Made by a program: the position numbers and the translations under genes
From: Tanytarsus gracilentus
Taxonomy: Eukaryota > Arthropoda > Insecta > Diptera > Chironomidae
Assembly (NCBI GenBank): GCA_038502055.1
Contig: JAXRKN010000044.1
Span: 5,542,001 to 5,606,000, forward strand
DNA length: 64,000 bases
Direction: 5' to 3'
The notes under the pieces: model-generated
Told to the model about the DNA's origin: nothing
Databases searched by the model: none
What the model saw: the letters and a program-made list of their open reading frames with translations, nothing else
Shown here: in pieces, positions 13,616-26,024 of the stretch
Position numbering within the stretch: position 1 is the stretch's first letter
Layout: the number at the start of each line of letters is the position of its first letter

Positions 13616-16220
13616 TGCCTTGCAAATATTGTCCCGTAAAAAATGATTCATGGAAGGAACTTCATTCTAAACAGCCATAAAACTCAAGCATAGTGGAAGG
13701 AGAGAAGGAATTTTTTACAGCGCCCTAGAAACACAACGCATCAACATGCCAATAGTGCAGAACTCAGTTAGGAATTCGTTTCACAATTGAACATATTTAT
13801 GGCATGTTTACATTCTTGTTGATTATGGTGTTCATGTAGATTCTCTCTTTATGGTGTTTTTGTGAAGAATTGCACTCATCAGACATGTTAAAGGGACATC
13901 ATTTGGGCAATAATGAGACGAAAATAGCAAAGAAAGAAAAATGTGCAACAAAATTTATTGTTTTATGACTTTTTTCACAGCACTAGGACTCAACTCAGCG
14001 AGGAAGTGCATGCTGAAAAAAAAATTAACCATTGTCGAATGTGCTGTGAGTGCATGGAGATTTACGGTTGAAAATGATTTAAATTTTTTTGTTGTTCATC
14101 TTGAAAACATTTTTGTGTGACATCCCGTTGATTGATTTCTTCTGAAAAAAAAAATAATTTGAAGAAAAAAAATCATTTTAAGAATACTAAAAATTCCTTT
14201 CGTGCATCACTCGGATTAAAATTTGTTCACATGAGAATAAAAACCAGAAGTGAGCTACTTTTTACGAGTGTAATTAATTGTAAAGAAACGACACAAGACA
14301 AGCATGCAACAAGTATCTGTTCAAATGCATGGGAGACGTACTCAATCAAAATGCAATTTTTAATTATTTGTTTTCATTAGCATAGCGGGATCACCGCTGT
14401 TAGTTGAATTGAAATCGCTCGTTCACCGATCAACATGCAATACAAATATCGATTAATCTCAGTGGAGGTTGACGTTGCAATGAAAATAATGCAAGTCCAA
14501 CTAAAAGTTAATTTAATTTTTAAAAGATGCGTTTTGGACTTGAAACACTTTCAACACAATTTCAACTGAAAACATGCAACTCAGTCGATCGATTATCGAG
14601 ATTTTGCATTTTATTTTCGTTTGCCTCTCTCTTGAATGCATTAAATTCAATTAATCATTGAATACAAGAGAGATTACATGGTATTGCTGCTATGTGTTGA
14701 TTTTCAGGCTCGCTCACAACACGACACAAACTGCCTCTCTCACACTGATCGCATCCTTAGCGAGAGAGAGAAAAAAAAAATTATTATTAATTAAAAAAAC
14801 ATTTTCGGTGGTGGTGAGATCGTTGATATAATTTTTGAGCTTTGAATTGGAACAATAAATTCTTTAAAGAGATACAATTGAGATATTATTTGTGGTGAGC
14901 ATTGGTAAAGCAGCGGGGAGTCAACTGCTTAAGATCAATTGCTTTGACTCGACTTTCCATTCTCTTTGACTCATTTTCGGCTCGATCAACAGGAAAATAA
15001 AAATATTTATGGTAGGAAAAAAATTATGTTAAAATTTAATTTCAGAAATTCCGTTAAATGTTTTTGATTCCTTGATCACGAATGCATGTCTATCCATCGG
15101 TGAGTGAATAATTGATGAGCTTGTCTGCATAAAAAAGAAGACAGAGAATTTTTTTTAAGGGAATGAGTTGCAAAACTTTTGATGGCATTGTTGTGTAAAC
15201 ACCGAGAGTCTCCGACATGCGGATGAGAAATCTTGCAGCTGATGGAGCGTGTAAATATTGTAAAACAAATCAAGGTACACCGCAACCGATCAAACGGGCA
15301 ATAATCTAATGAAATATTAAGCACACCATATTCGTCTCGCTCGCTCCCACTCGCAACTCCCTTTAAATAATTTAAATTATGAGCGTGACGACAAAGAAAG
15401 TGTATGAGAGCATGTACATACTGCACATTTCGTAAATGTGTGACATAATGACGGCGGACGTTTTTAAAAAAATGTTTGAAAATAGCAATTAAAAGATCGA
15501 TAAAGACATTTCCTACCTCTCACAATTTCAATTAATTTGCGAATGTTTTGCGGCGATAATGAAAAGAGAGAAAATAAAAACGGTTGCGGCTACAAAAATT
15601 ATTTTTTATGTGTTTTCACTGCTAAATTAAGAGCGCGTCATTTGGCGGAAACAAAATTATATAAAATACTCCTTTTGGAATCGAAAGTCTAGGGATGGAA
15701 AATTTGAGTATTTTTTTATAAAAATTTATTTCTTAGTTTTTTAAAATTTTCTAAAAAATTTTATTTTTAAATTATTTTTAAAACCTGTCAAAGTGAATTT
15801 TTTACGACCTTCTCGGGGGAGAGAAAATGAAGATATTGCCATTTGGTTAATGTTTATGCATCGCTTTACTTAAGTAGCTGATGAGATTTTAACTTTTTCT
15901 CTTCTCTTCCGTCACGACAGTCCATTTCGGTAAATTGAAATGCATGCCAAAACTCATTTATTGTCGCCGACTTTTAATTTCTGTTCACCCAATTTCTTTT
16001 TCTCCTCAGATGGTAAACAAACACAAAAAATGAATTTGGAATGGGGAAAACTGTTAAAAGATAATGAAAAATCGTAAAAATATCAAGATAATTATGAGTT
16101 AGTGAATATATTTTTAAATTTGGAAGCGTATTTTGCGGAATAAATGAAAGCAAACCTTACATCTTGCTGTGATTTCAATTATTTTGTGCCGTAAAAAATG
16201 AGCAAAATTTTAATTCTATT

Positions 16221-16337
16221 TCAAGGGATGAAAAACTTTAATATAAATTAAAAATAAAAAGGAAATCAAGTATAATGAAATTAAAAGTTGTCACTTGAAA
16301 TATTTTTTAACCCTAATCCAATTTTTTGATCCCTCGA
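16221..16337. repeat. Hairpin-ended MITE-like repeat
   Basis: The left end TCAAGGGATGAAAAAC faces a right end GATCCCTCGA, approximately its complement, around about 90 bp of A/T. The left end matches the copies at 41319, 51415 and 63977. Confidence 0.45.
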
Positions 16338-16926
16338 AAGCAATCAAAAAGATTTCACAAACAAAAAATCCAAAAGAGTATTTACCGATATATCGCTTTA
16401 AATGATTACCAATTTTAAGCTAATTGCCCAAATGTTTTCATTTGGTCTCGTGCTTCTTCACCTTTTTTAAGTGAAATGAGCAAAGTGAAGAAGAAGAAAT
16501 ATTAAAAAGTTTTTTAAATCACTTACTTTTAGCTTAAGTGGACAATCGAAAATTAAATTTTGAGATTACTTTCAATTGCTTTTCTTTCACTGTTGGAGAT
16601 GCGATTATTGGCTTAATATTTTTTTTCTAGGCTCATTTATGAAATGGATTAAAATCTCAAGAAGATAAGCTCGAAGATCCTTTCAAAGGGATTTTCTTAA
16701 TGATCTCATAGTCTTAGCTCATAAAATTGTCATTTATGATAAAAATCACTTTTTGCCACGTGGACATTCCACAAAATATTTTCGAACAAAAAACCATCCT
16801 CTTTTAATCATGAGAATATTGACAGTTGTAACTATTATAAACGTAAGAACGGTCAAATGATCAATAAAAATCTTTTAAAAAATTCATTGGAACTTTTTGA
16901 GTTTTTATGTCACGAAAATAATTTTT

Positions 16927-17049
16927 AAGGGGTTGCGACACTAAATTTTCAATTTAAAATTATTTTCGTACATTTTTGCATTTTTTAAATTTAATTTTCT
17001 GCAAAACTATATAAATATTTTTTTCAACGCACTTGCACCCACCCCTCAA
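16927..17049. repeat. Hairpin-ended MITE-like repeat
   Basis: It begins AAGGGGTTGCGACACTAAA and ends CACCCACCCCTCAAA. The ends are imperfect inverted repeats of the AAGGGGTGGGACACT type around an AT-rich centre. Confidence 0.5.
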
Positions 17050-19103
17050 AATATTTAAGCACCCTCTTTTGGTATATTTCCCAACATTATCTAAAAGACA
17101 CAATATTTATGCGATATTACCTATTGATCATGAATTTGTAATCAACTGTTTTGTTGGCTTCTTCTTATTACTGACTTTTTTCCTTTAAACTATCGACAAA
17201 TAAAATGCCGACGACCATAATTTAACTTGCTCTTGTGTCATTTTGCTTCTCCCCGCAATTAAATGGTCAAGGAATGATTAGAGTGAGAGTCAAAGCGATT
17301 GTTTGTAGCTACTTTTTTCCACACAATCGTCAATCATTAATCACCCCATGCATATATATGTGCGTAGCTTCAGCGGCAGGCTGTAAGACAAAAGAGCAAA
17401 GAGAAAAAAAAATTGAGCGGTGATTAAAAATATTTTTTTCTCCTTTCTCATATTGTGTTGCGATGTAACTTCTTTAAAAGTGTAATCAAAATATTATTCA
17501 AATCTCTATTCTCCACCGGGCCTGTGATATGTTTTGTGAAGATCCGCGCACTCCCAGTTATAAATTAAAATTTTTTATAAATTAAAAATTTCATTATTAA
17601 ATTTACGATTTTTTTCAACTGGGAGTTTTGAAAATAATGAAAGACAAAAGAAGAGAGACTGTGCGCATAATCTCACGATGAGAAGACAATTTTAATATGG
17701 CTAATCCTCAACTCTTTTAATAATTTTTTTAAGTCATATCTTAAAGATTGAGAAAAATTGAAATCTGCCATTCAATTAATTATTCAAATATCTCATTCTC
17801 TCTCCGCTCACACTCGAGAGGTTTTTTTTCCATCCTCATCTGATAATATAAAAGACCTAATAAGCATGGGAATGAAAATATTTAAGCTCGAGAGTTGAAA
17901 ACAACATTAAAAAGTTTTGGCTTCTTCAGCGGCATCGGCAATCGGCATCAAAGGAGGAGAAAGAAGGTAAAAGACTCAATATATTTTGTTCGATGTCGAC
18001 AAGTCGAATGAAAACATTAAGCGACAAAATTATGAGAAAATTGAGATGCTTTCAGAAGAAGTGACAGAGTTGAAAAAGCTAGAAATTTAATAAAATGATA
18101 TTAACTTTTCTCAATCTGCTTAATATCAACTCTGAACGAATTTTTAATAACTCTCTTAAAAGTGAGAAAGGTTGACTCCGACCCGTGGAGCATCTTCGGC
18201 AAAGACAACGAAGCTTAAGCACCTTGTGAGACATTTTTCAGACCGCCGATCAAAATTGTTCATAAATTAAAAAGTCTCTTTTCGAAATTTGCATAAAATT
18301 AATTATGTGTTTTGAGGTATTTGTGTTGCAAATCACCAGGTTGGACTTCCAAACCTGAATTTGCGATCGCTCGTTGCTATCTAAAGTGTCTAAAGTCTCT
18401 CCGACAAAACGCAAACAAACAGAAAATTAATCTCGGCAAACTCGAATGATGATGTGGAGCATGAATATTCATATTCGATTGGGGTTCGAAAAAAATTTGC
18501 GTAACATTGTTTTTTGCTTTTAATGTGAAATATTTTTACAGGTCAACAAAACCCTCAAATGATTCCTCTTTGAGCTCTGCTTTAAGATTATAAATGTTAA
18601 TTTTATTGGAAAAAATTTAATGAGACTTTATTTCAACAAAAAACCTCGTGTGTGTACTTCACGTACTGCTACTGTAGAGCTAAGAAGGAAAAAAATTATT
18701 AAATGCCGATTAAAGTTGATGATTATAAATACCGTTTTGCAACTGAATGATTTTACCGCCGATGCGAGATCAAATCAGCCTGAAAAGTAGTATAATCGTC
18801 TTGCGATGTCGTTATGTACATCTCATGCATACATAACAACTTTTTTGCTTTTCTTTGATGAATGAACAATTCCGCACACACATGAAAATGAATTGCAAAG
18901 TGTTAAGCAATGACATAAAGAACAAATGATTTGAACTTCATTTCCGTTATGGCCGTTTAAAATTTTTACTTATGATTTAATTCAATTCTTGTTTACTTGT
19001 GACAGGAACTGAAGTGTGGGGTTTGTGAAGAGAGTTTGTCTCCATTAATTAACTAATTTTTAGTGTAACCCACGAAGTGGTGTAACACTTATATGCCCTG
19101 CTT

Positions 19104-19160
19104 TCCGTCCGTCCGTCCGTCCGTCCGTCCGTCCGTCCGTCCGTCCGTCCGTCCGTCCGT
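19104..19160. repeat. (CCGT)n microsatellite
   Basis: About fourteen uninterrupted TCCG/CCGT tetranucleotide units sit just inside the left end of the TIR element. On the minus strand they read as a run of TDGR-type residues, which is not a protein signal. Confidence 0.9.
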
Positions 19161-19627
19161 TCCTGAAATTCCGAGGCCCCTGGGACAGCTAGAGATTTCG
19201 GGTTTTCGCCAAATGATAGCTTATAGACTCTAGTTTTGCCCAAATCAATAATATTTCCATCTCTCTCACTTTAAAGTTAGTTAAATTAACAAAAACTATT
19301 AAATATGGGGGGTGTTGCGTGCAATATAAATTTAAGGGGTAATTTTTAAGTCTTGCAGAAAAATTTTAAGTCGATGTCAGATTCAGAACTCGATCGTCCC
19401 TCCCTGTGCGCCTCGGTTGTGGTTTTGGGTTTTCGTCAGTGTCCTCGTGGTGGGTTTCTGTTGCCTCTGGCCCTGGTCCTCCTCGTTCCTCCGGGGTGTG
19501 TTCCTCCGGGGCTCCTGGGGTCCCGTGGGGGTTCTCGGTGGGGGTTCTCCGTGTGTTCCCGTGTGTTGGTTCTCCGGGTGTTGGTTCCTCGTGGTGTTGG
19601 TTCCTCGTGGATGTTATTCCTCTATAG

Positions 19628-19905
19628 AATGGCTTCTCCGAGCTTCTCCAAAATGGCTTCTCCGAGCTTCTCCAATGCTTCTCCGAGCTTCTCCAAAATG
19701 GCTGCTCCAAAAAAGACTTCTCCGAGACTTCTCCAAAATGGCTGCTCCAAAAAAGACTTCTCCGAGACTTCTCCAAAATGGCTGCTCCAAAAATGACTTC
19801 TCCAAAATGGCTACTCCAAAAAAGACTTCTCCGAAACTTTTTCAAAATGGCTTCTCCGAAACTTTTTGAAAATGGCTTCTCCAAGACTTCTCCTAAAAAA
19901 CTTGT
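19628..19905. repeat. Minisatellite of CTTCTCC-rich units
   Basis: Tandem, imperfect 24-36 bp units are built from ATGGCTTCTCCGAGCTTCTC and GCTGCTCCAAAAAAGACTTC type blocks. Units degrade toward the right. Unit lengths near multiples of three and absence of stops give overlapping open frames on both strands, including a 210-codon minus-strand frame, which I take to be a by-product. Confidence 0.8.
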
Positions 19906-20025
19906 GCAAGACTTGTCCAAGGTTTCTCTTAAAAAAAATTCTCTAGAAAATTCCCCAAAAAAATCTTCCACATAATTACATTTCCTTAGCATTTCCAATA
20001 CTGATCAGTTACAAGTGGGTTACAC

Positions 20026-21211
20026 GGCAACACCCACGTGTGGGTTTTGAAACATTTTTTTAATTTTTTTTAAAAAAGTCGTTAAAAACTTAAATTTTCT
20101 CCAACATTAAGTTACATAATTTTTCAACCCCTCCCAACTTTTCATATCCAATTCTCGACAATTGAACGAGAAACATAAAAATCAAAAGAAAGCAAAAAAA
20201 AATTTTAAGTACTCTCGCTTGAGAATTCTCTCTCACTCATTACCCATGTGTTGAGAAATAAAAGCGTCTTTAATTGATTTTAATTGAACGATTCATGAAA
20301 AAAATATGTGTATCACAATTTGTTGTCTTACCAAACAATGAGATGACTAATTGAATGAGGAGAAAAATTCTCTTTAAAGAGAAATTTGTGACTGAAAAGT
20401 CAATTGGAGTTTAATATAATTAGAGAATTCATTCATGAATTTGACTTTCGATACTTACGACAGTTGTGATTCACGGTAGCAAAAAACTGAAATGATTCAG
20501 TCAATAAAATTTAAAAAAATTTTTTTGATTTAAAAAACACCTATGACGTTGAATTAAAATTTTTCACTTCTAGGATTCGAACCCAATTTTTAAATTTTAT
20601 CTCAATAATTTTTATTTCAAACTCTTTTGAAATTTTCTCAATTTTAAATCACATTCCAACATTCACTCAATTATAAAATTTCACAAAGGAAGTTTTCAAT
20701 CAAAATCTTTAATTTTTTGAGGAAATAGCGATCCATCCGTGGACTGATGCCCTATAATTACGTAAAATTGTGTGTGCAGTCTTTCCTGAAAAAGGATCAC
20801 AAGAAAAAATATCCTCCTAAAATTTTATCTCATAATTGAGATGTTTATGTTCTTCTAAACAAGATGTTGTTGTGATATTATGTTACCGATGTCGGACTAG
20901 GTAGAAAAAATCTCCTTTGATCAAGATGTTCTGTAAAACAAATTTATTTCCTTGAAAATTATTAAAGACGGGTGAAATTATAGTTTAATAACTCAATCTT
21001 TCATACTTTATTATTTTCTTTTTAAATATTGGTTCTAGATTTTTTAGTCTAACTCCTTAAAAACTAAATTATTTACATCAAAAAGAATTTTTTTGATTAT
21101 TTCCATCGAAATTTTTTTAAATACTGATCACTGGTTTATCGCTCGCATTTCTCTAATAAATTTAACACTATTCTTGCACATTCAACAACAATTAATTTAA
21201 AAATTGCAATA
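20026..21211. other. AT-rich intergenic, probable 3' flank of left slp copy
   Basis: No gene is visible. Going leftward from the slp stop codon this should contain the 3' untranslated region of the left slp copy. A minus-strand AATAAAG lies near 21004-21010 and could serve for polyadenylation. The sequence shows no similarity by eye to the 3' flank of the right copy. Confidence 0.4.
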
Positions 21212-21213
21212 TT

Positions 21214-22392
21214 TTAGCTACTTCTCGACGAGATAACTGTAATGGGTTTGAAGACCGTCGGAACTGAGAGCGGTGGCGAATGTGCAGAAGGCGAAAGGTG
21301 AGGTGATGAGGTCTCGAGACCGGGACTATGTTGTTGAACTCGATGCTGATGTTGTTGCTGTGTTTGTTGGTGATGATGAAGATGTGCTGCAGCTGCTTGT
21401 TGCTGTTGTTGCTGCTGTTGAACGGCCATAGCATGGTGCTGAAGAATTTGCTGATATTGTAATCTTTGGTAGAGTTCAGCAGACGGATTTGGTGAGGTGT
21501 TTGAATTTACATTATTTAAGAATCGATCGATGCCGAAGCCAGCTCCGAGTGGCAATGAGAGTTGAGGTAAGGCTGGTTTTGGTGCCATTTGAGGTGCATA
21601 TGGACCATATCGGTACATTTGAGCGAGAGCAGCGGCAGGTGATGGATAGAGAAATGGTGGATAGCCGAGTGACGGAAACATTGGACCGACCATTGAACGT
21701 TTGAAGGCTGCGAGTCTTGATCGCGATGCAGCGGTTGAGCGTCTTCGAAGTTTCCCAGTCGAACCTCCAATGAAAACATCATCAGCAGATGGATCTAACA
21801 TCCAGTAATTGCCTTTGCCGGGATCATCGTAGTGTCGTGGAACTTTCACAAAGCACTTATTGAGACTCAAATTGTGTCGAATGGAATTTTGCCATCCTTG
21901 CTTGTTATTGCGATAATAGGGAAAATTCTTCATGATGTACTCATAAATTCCATTGAGTGTCAGTCTTTTCTCGGGACTCTGTCTAATGGCCAGCATAATG
22001 AGGGCATTGTAAGAATAACTCGGCTTTTCATTTGATTTTTTCTCTCCGTCCTTTTTCTCCTCGCCAGTGCTACTCGTGTCACAGTCTTCTAATGATTTAT
22101 CTTTATTACTACAAGTCTCGACACTGTCATTTGTATCGTGATGTTGCTCCTGTGGTGGTGGAGTTCCAGTCACATCCAAATCTGACTCGGTGTCGGTAAG
22201 ATCTTCGGGCTCCGAAATTGGTGTGTGACATGGTGAAGGCGATTGCGATGGAGACGTCTTCATGGTCTCGGGTAAAATTGAACTGATTGAGAAATTTGAC
22301 TTGAGTGGAGTGCGAGCCGAAATGGCAAACATTGTTTCACTATTTAAGTTCATCATGTTCATTCTTAATATCGGATATTCAGCTTTGACCAT
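21214..22392 (-). CDS. slp: Sloppy-paired-type forkhead transcription factor, left copy
   Basis: Intronless, 392 aa from ATG at 22392. The frame is open 15 bases further up to a GTG, which a eukaryote would not normally use. A forkhead (winged-helix) DNA-binding domain spans about residues 122-217, from KPSYSYNALI through the recognition helix with NSIRHNLSLN to the GKGNYWMLDP wing. A Groucho-binding eh1-like motif, FSISSIL, lies at 34-40. An acidic Ser/Thr-rich linker precedes the domain; the C-terminus is rich in Gln, His and Pro. The post-domain KLRRRSTAASRSRLAAFKRS is typical of Slp/FoxG proteins. Slp acts in the nucleus, mostly as a repressor, in segmentation, head and neuroblast patterning. 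The partner gene lies head-to-head at 27123; the only replacement seen is Pro58 here versus Gln there. Which copy is slp1 or slp2 cannot be told. Forkhead identity is certain, slp subclass very likely. Confidence 0.93.
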   Translation of the reverse strand: MVKAEYPILRMNMMNLNSETMFAISARTPLKSNFSISSILPETMKTSPSQSPSPCHTPISEPEDLTDTESDLDVTGTPPPQEQHHDTNDSVETCSNKDKSLEDCDTSSTGEEKKDGEKKSNEKPSYSYNALIMLAIRQSPEKRLTLNGIYEYIMKNFPYYRNNKQGWQNSIRHNLSLNKCFVKVPRHYDDPGKGNYWMLDPSADDVFIGGSTGKLRRRSTAASRSRLAAFKRSMVGPMFPSLGYPPFLYPSPAAALAQMYRYGPYAPQMAPKPALPQLSLPLGAGFGIDRFLNNVNSNTSPNPSAELYQRLQYQQILQHHAMAVQQQQQQQQAAAAHLHHHQQTQQQHQHRVQQHSPGLETSSPHLSPSAHSPPLSVPTVFKPITVISSRSS

Positions 22393-22403
22393 ATTTTTTT
22401 CAT
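22365..22403 (-). promoter_or_regulatory. Upstream ORF overlapping the slp start, left copy
   Basis: The first AUG of the leader (22403) lies 11 bases before the slp AUG in another frame and opens a 12-codon peptide that ends after the slp start. Ribosomes would have to scan past it to make Slp. The right copy has the identical arrangement. Confidence 0.5.
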
Positions 22404-22542
22404 TCACTTTAATTATTTTTTGTCAATTTATTTTTTCTTCTTCTTTTATCACAAAAATATTTTTTCAACTTTTTTCCAAATATTTCTCACAAAAAAGTAT
22501 TTCAAGCGAGAGAGACGTGTTATCGTGTCGAAATCTAACTCA

Positions 22543-22580
22543 CAACTGGTTTTCTCAGTTCCCCCACACACTCGTTATAA
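22543..22580 (-). promoter_or_regulatory. Probable slp core promoter, left copy
   Basis: On the minus strand TTATAAC is followed by the initiator-like CCAGTTG, whose A is about 32 bases from the TATA-like T, the usual insect spacing. This would give a leader of about 155 bases. It is identical in the right copy. There is no transcript evidence. Confidence 0.4.
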
Positions 22581-23496
22581 GCATAAGTTCTTCCATACGT
22601 CTCTCTTCTACCTGCCAGCCTGCCTCTACTACAAAAACTAACCAATCGACGAAATGTTTATGTTTGCACCAACACATGAAATGTGTTTGCTCACAAAACA
22701 ATAAATAAACATGAGTTGAGCTGTTGAGCATCGATGTTTACATTAAACACTCTTTTAGTGGTATTTGTGAGTTAATGCTAGTATTCTCGATGTCCTTAAA
22801 ACTTTCTCGAAATTTACTCGTTCGCTTGTATAGTATTTAAAACATTTTTATTTTATATTTTAAAGAAATTCATTTAAAATTGTTTAAATTATTTTTATTA
22901 AATTTAATTTCACTTTTTTCCAGAGCGCACAAGCACCGCCTCTCAATCGAGAGAGAGAGAACAACATCAATATATTAATTATGCTTGTATTCGTTGCCTT
23001 GTGTGTGCACGAAGTTGAAACTTTTGTTGGTAAAATAAGATCGCTCAAGTTTGTAAACGTTTGTGAGGCAAGCGAATGTTGACATTCAATATTTTCATCC
23101 ATAGTTGGAAGCGCTCTCTCACTCATTTTACAATAAAATTATTTTGTGAAATCCGCACATTTATGGATGTATGCATGCATGTGTGCTTAATATAGAAATT
23201 GCATTAAAATTTATTTCTGATTGATTTTTACGTTAAACTTTGCCGGTAATTTTAGTTTGTTATTAGAATCGATTATTTTTCTGAGAAAGCCATCCTTTCG
23301 ATTGATGAAATCGTTTACAAGCTCAAGTCGGCGTGTGGAGTGCAATAAAGTTTTATTTTGCGGCAATAAAAATAAAATCACGCTTAGAAAAACAAAAGAG
23401 AAAAGTCAAAAAGCCATGGTAAAATTATTTACCTCCAATTTTTTTTGGTGTGTGCATAAACCAACGCAGGTAGGAGGAATTTCTGAGAATTAATGA

Positions 23497-26024
23497 ATTT
23501 CGCATCGATCCTTAATTTTTTGTTCCATCTTTAAAAGTTGTAATTGAACCACCCAAGAATTAATTTTTGTTTTCACCCACAAATGAACCTTTTCGTCCTT
23601 TTTTACTGAAAATATTTTCGCTTTATTTTTGGGACTGCACCAAAAAAAGGATGAGAAGACTTTTCAGGCATGAGTGAAAGGAAAGAAGAAGAAAATAATC
23701 ATCATTCATTACCGTGAAAATCGCAATTTTTAACACGGAGATGGATTGAGACCTCCTAGTACGAATCATACAAAAAAGACATGCCAAAAAGTAACTTCCA
23801 GACTGCTCCTTATGAGAAGGAAGCGTAAAAAATTGCTTAAGAAATTCTTAAGTCGAGAGAAAAGAAGGAAAGAAGATGTCAAATTTTCACTGTGGTGGGT
23901 GCAAACTAACTTCTGAAAAATTTCAAAAATTTAATAAAATGAAGATTTAAAAAATTAAATAAAGAACTTTTTTAAAAATGAATGACAAGATTTCACTCAA
24001 AATTTTCAGAATCTCTCCGAACTGATTAATGCACAAAACAAAGAAAAAAGTTTCTTCGGAGAATTTTCAGTAGCACAATCATGTTAAAGCGTGCTGGGCA
24101 TTTTATAACTGCAATCTTCTTCTATTACGAAGTTTTAAGCAGCACGACAAGAGAGCTGAGAAAGGGTTAAGACTCCCTAAAGACACACTCATTAGAGCAA
24201 CTGAGTACGACGTGTACAATAAAATATTTTGATTTTATTACCGGGATTATGAACTATGAAGGAAAAGAGAGAAGAAGAAGAATTTCTTTCTCTCTGCCGA
24301 CTGCTAATCCCTTCTCCACCCACCGACACCAATATTTATCTTTCGAAAATCACTTTAAGATTTGCTTTGGTTTCATGGAAAGATATTCATAAAAATATTT
24401 GCTACTAATTGTATTTGCATTAACCCAATTTTGGCATTTCAAGCTCAGCAAATTTATTTTTCCTCTTTATTCTTTTAATACATCATAACGTGATTGTCTC
24501 GCTTTTGGGAGAGCAAAAAAATATTACTTTCAAAATGTTTTAAGCCGATTGCCTCAATGCTCGAAATGAAATCATAAAATTTAAGCTTAATTTCTCAGAA
24601 TGATGCGATGGCCACTGAAAAATTTATTTTAGTATATTTCAATTAAATTTAATAAAATAAAAATACGACGCATGCTCGAAATTTAATTAAATTAAATTAT
24701 AAAAACTCATTTTTGATTCAAATGAAAAATGTTTTTAAAGTTCATGACACACGACATAAATAATAAAAGCTTCAATTAATAAAAGTTTCATCACTTATAA
24801 AGTTTGTGAGTGCCACAGTCACTTGATGACAGACTTAATTATGGTCAATCATAAGATTTTCGGATTTGCTTTCATCAAACTGTTCTCTCTAATAGTTGTC
24901 GCAAAGGATGAAAAGCTGCAAAGTAGTTTGCAAACGTCAACCTATGCAATACACAAAAATAATAAATAAAAGATCTCTTTCACTTTTTTATTTTTCGGCT
25001 TCTTTTCAAATAAGGAAAAAGTTAAGTAAACAACAACAATGTGAGAGAGAGATTTTTGAGGATAAAAAAATAAAGTCATCATCGATGCCTTTTCAAGACT
25101 AAACCCGAGAAGAAAAATTAATGTTTTTTGAAAATAAATTGATTTTTTGTTTCTTTGTTTTCTTTCCGAAATTGCTAAAAAAAACTGAAAAGTCATTTGG
25201 GAGAATTTTTAAGTTCAAAGTGACGGTAAACGTTTGATTTCTTTATATGGAAGAGAGAGTTGTGGCACTTTTTGTGGCTATTGATATGACTTTTGATTTT
25301 TTGGATGCGAAAATCTGCAAATATTGAAAAAACAAACGCACAAAATTTCTTCTATTGAATTTTTTTGACTTTTCATCGAGTTTAGAAAAAAAAACAGAAG
25401 CAAATAAAGTTTGAAAATATTTAAGCAGCAGAACTCATGTAAAGTCATTTATACAAGAGCCAGGTGCAAATTGATAGACAATAGCTCGTTACTTGTTAAT
25501 ATATCACTTTTTTGTGTGCTGTTGAAATTTACAGCATAAGCCAAAAATTGACTCTCGTTCTCCTAATGAATGCATCACACACTTTTTTCTGCTGAAAAGT
25601 CCCTTTGTTGTCTCACTGCTGTGGACTTGGCAGGAGGTGTGACTTTTATCAAATGGAGCCGATATAAAGAATATGCACATTTCCTTTCAGCATAACAATC
25701 AGCAACACAATGGTCAATATATGCTTAAATAGAAGGCATTTCTTGTCATCAGCTTCATGCAATTTTGTATTTCAGAATATTGTCTTCAATTTCCGCAAGA
25801 AATGGAAAATATTGTTGAAAAGATTATCTTTTAGTAAAATAGAAAAAACTAAACATTTTGTAATTTAAATTTGCTACAAAAAAAACATTTTGAAACAAAA
25901 GTAACTTCGTGATTAATTACTTTGTCATTGACTTAACTCTCGACTTTTGAATAAAAATATTTCAACTTTTAATTATTCTAAAGCCAAAGCAAATATTTAA
26001 AAATTTCCAAAGTTATTATAAAAC
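23497..26024. other. Single-copy spacer between the slp arms
   Basis: These 2.53 kb separate the inverted arms. There is no coding sequence: open frames such as 24896-25102 and 24942-25196 are short and of random composition. Its position between two divergent slp promoters makes it a candidate shared regulatory region; this is inference from layout only. Confidence 0.5.

Larger units (their letters stand above)
11611..19062. other. Gene-free region with scattered hairpin repeats
   Basis: No coding sequence is supportable. The longest open frame (15076-15426, minus) has no recognisable domain and no splice context. The stretch contains hairpin-ended repeats at 12811, 13478, 16221 and 16927. 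A compositionally distinct non-coding patch at 18170-18240 (GACTCCGACCCGTGGAGC and flanks) has no assigned function. Confidence 0.55.
19063..20025. mobile_element. Putative non-autonomous TIR element (about 963 bp) with internal satellites
   Basis: The ends are a perfect 11 bp inverted repeat, GTGTAACCCAC at 19063-19073 and GTGGGTTACAC at 20015-20025. In order it holds a (CCGT)n microsatellite, a short unique segment, a GC-rich segment (about 19390-19630) sharply unlike the surrounding AT-rich DNA, then minisatellite units made of variations on CTTCTCCAAAATGGCT and CTCCGAGACTTCTCC. No transposase is encoded. Several frames on both strands stay open only because the units lack stops. Its origin is unassigned. 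The element at 58560 has the same general architecture but different termini. Confidence 0.55.
21212..23496. repeat. Left arm of the 2.28 kb inverted duplication carrying slp
   Basis: This arm is the near-identical reverse complement of 26025-28303. It contains the whole slp coding sequence, its 5' leader and about 1.1 kb upstream. Differences are sparse: a few silent sites and one replacement in the coding part, and small substitutions and indels upstream (for example around 22960-22985 against 26530-26560). Identity stops two bases after the slp stop at one end and at TTAATGA at the other. Confidence 0.9.

Noticed and set aside
19366..19998. 210-codon minus-strand frame with W-S-S-H-F-G-E repeats
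   Set aside because: It is a direct translation of minisatellite units without stops; equally long frames overlap it on the other strand, and no domain is visible.
20560..20600. tRNA B-box-like sequence (GGGTTCGAATCC on the minus strand)
   Set aside because: No matching acceptor stem or A-box can be found at the right distance; the T-arm pairing is poor.
22262..22708. 148-codon plus-strand frame across the left slp leader (mirrored at 26807-27253)
   Set aside because: It is antisense to the slp N-terminus and leader and of random composition; seen twice only because of the duplication.
23221..23493. 90-codon open frame repeated in the other arm at 26061-26300 (minus)
   Set aside because: It does not start with ATG, the C-terminal parts differ by frame between arms, and its presence in both arms follows simply from the inverted duplication.
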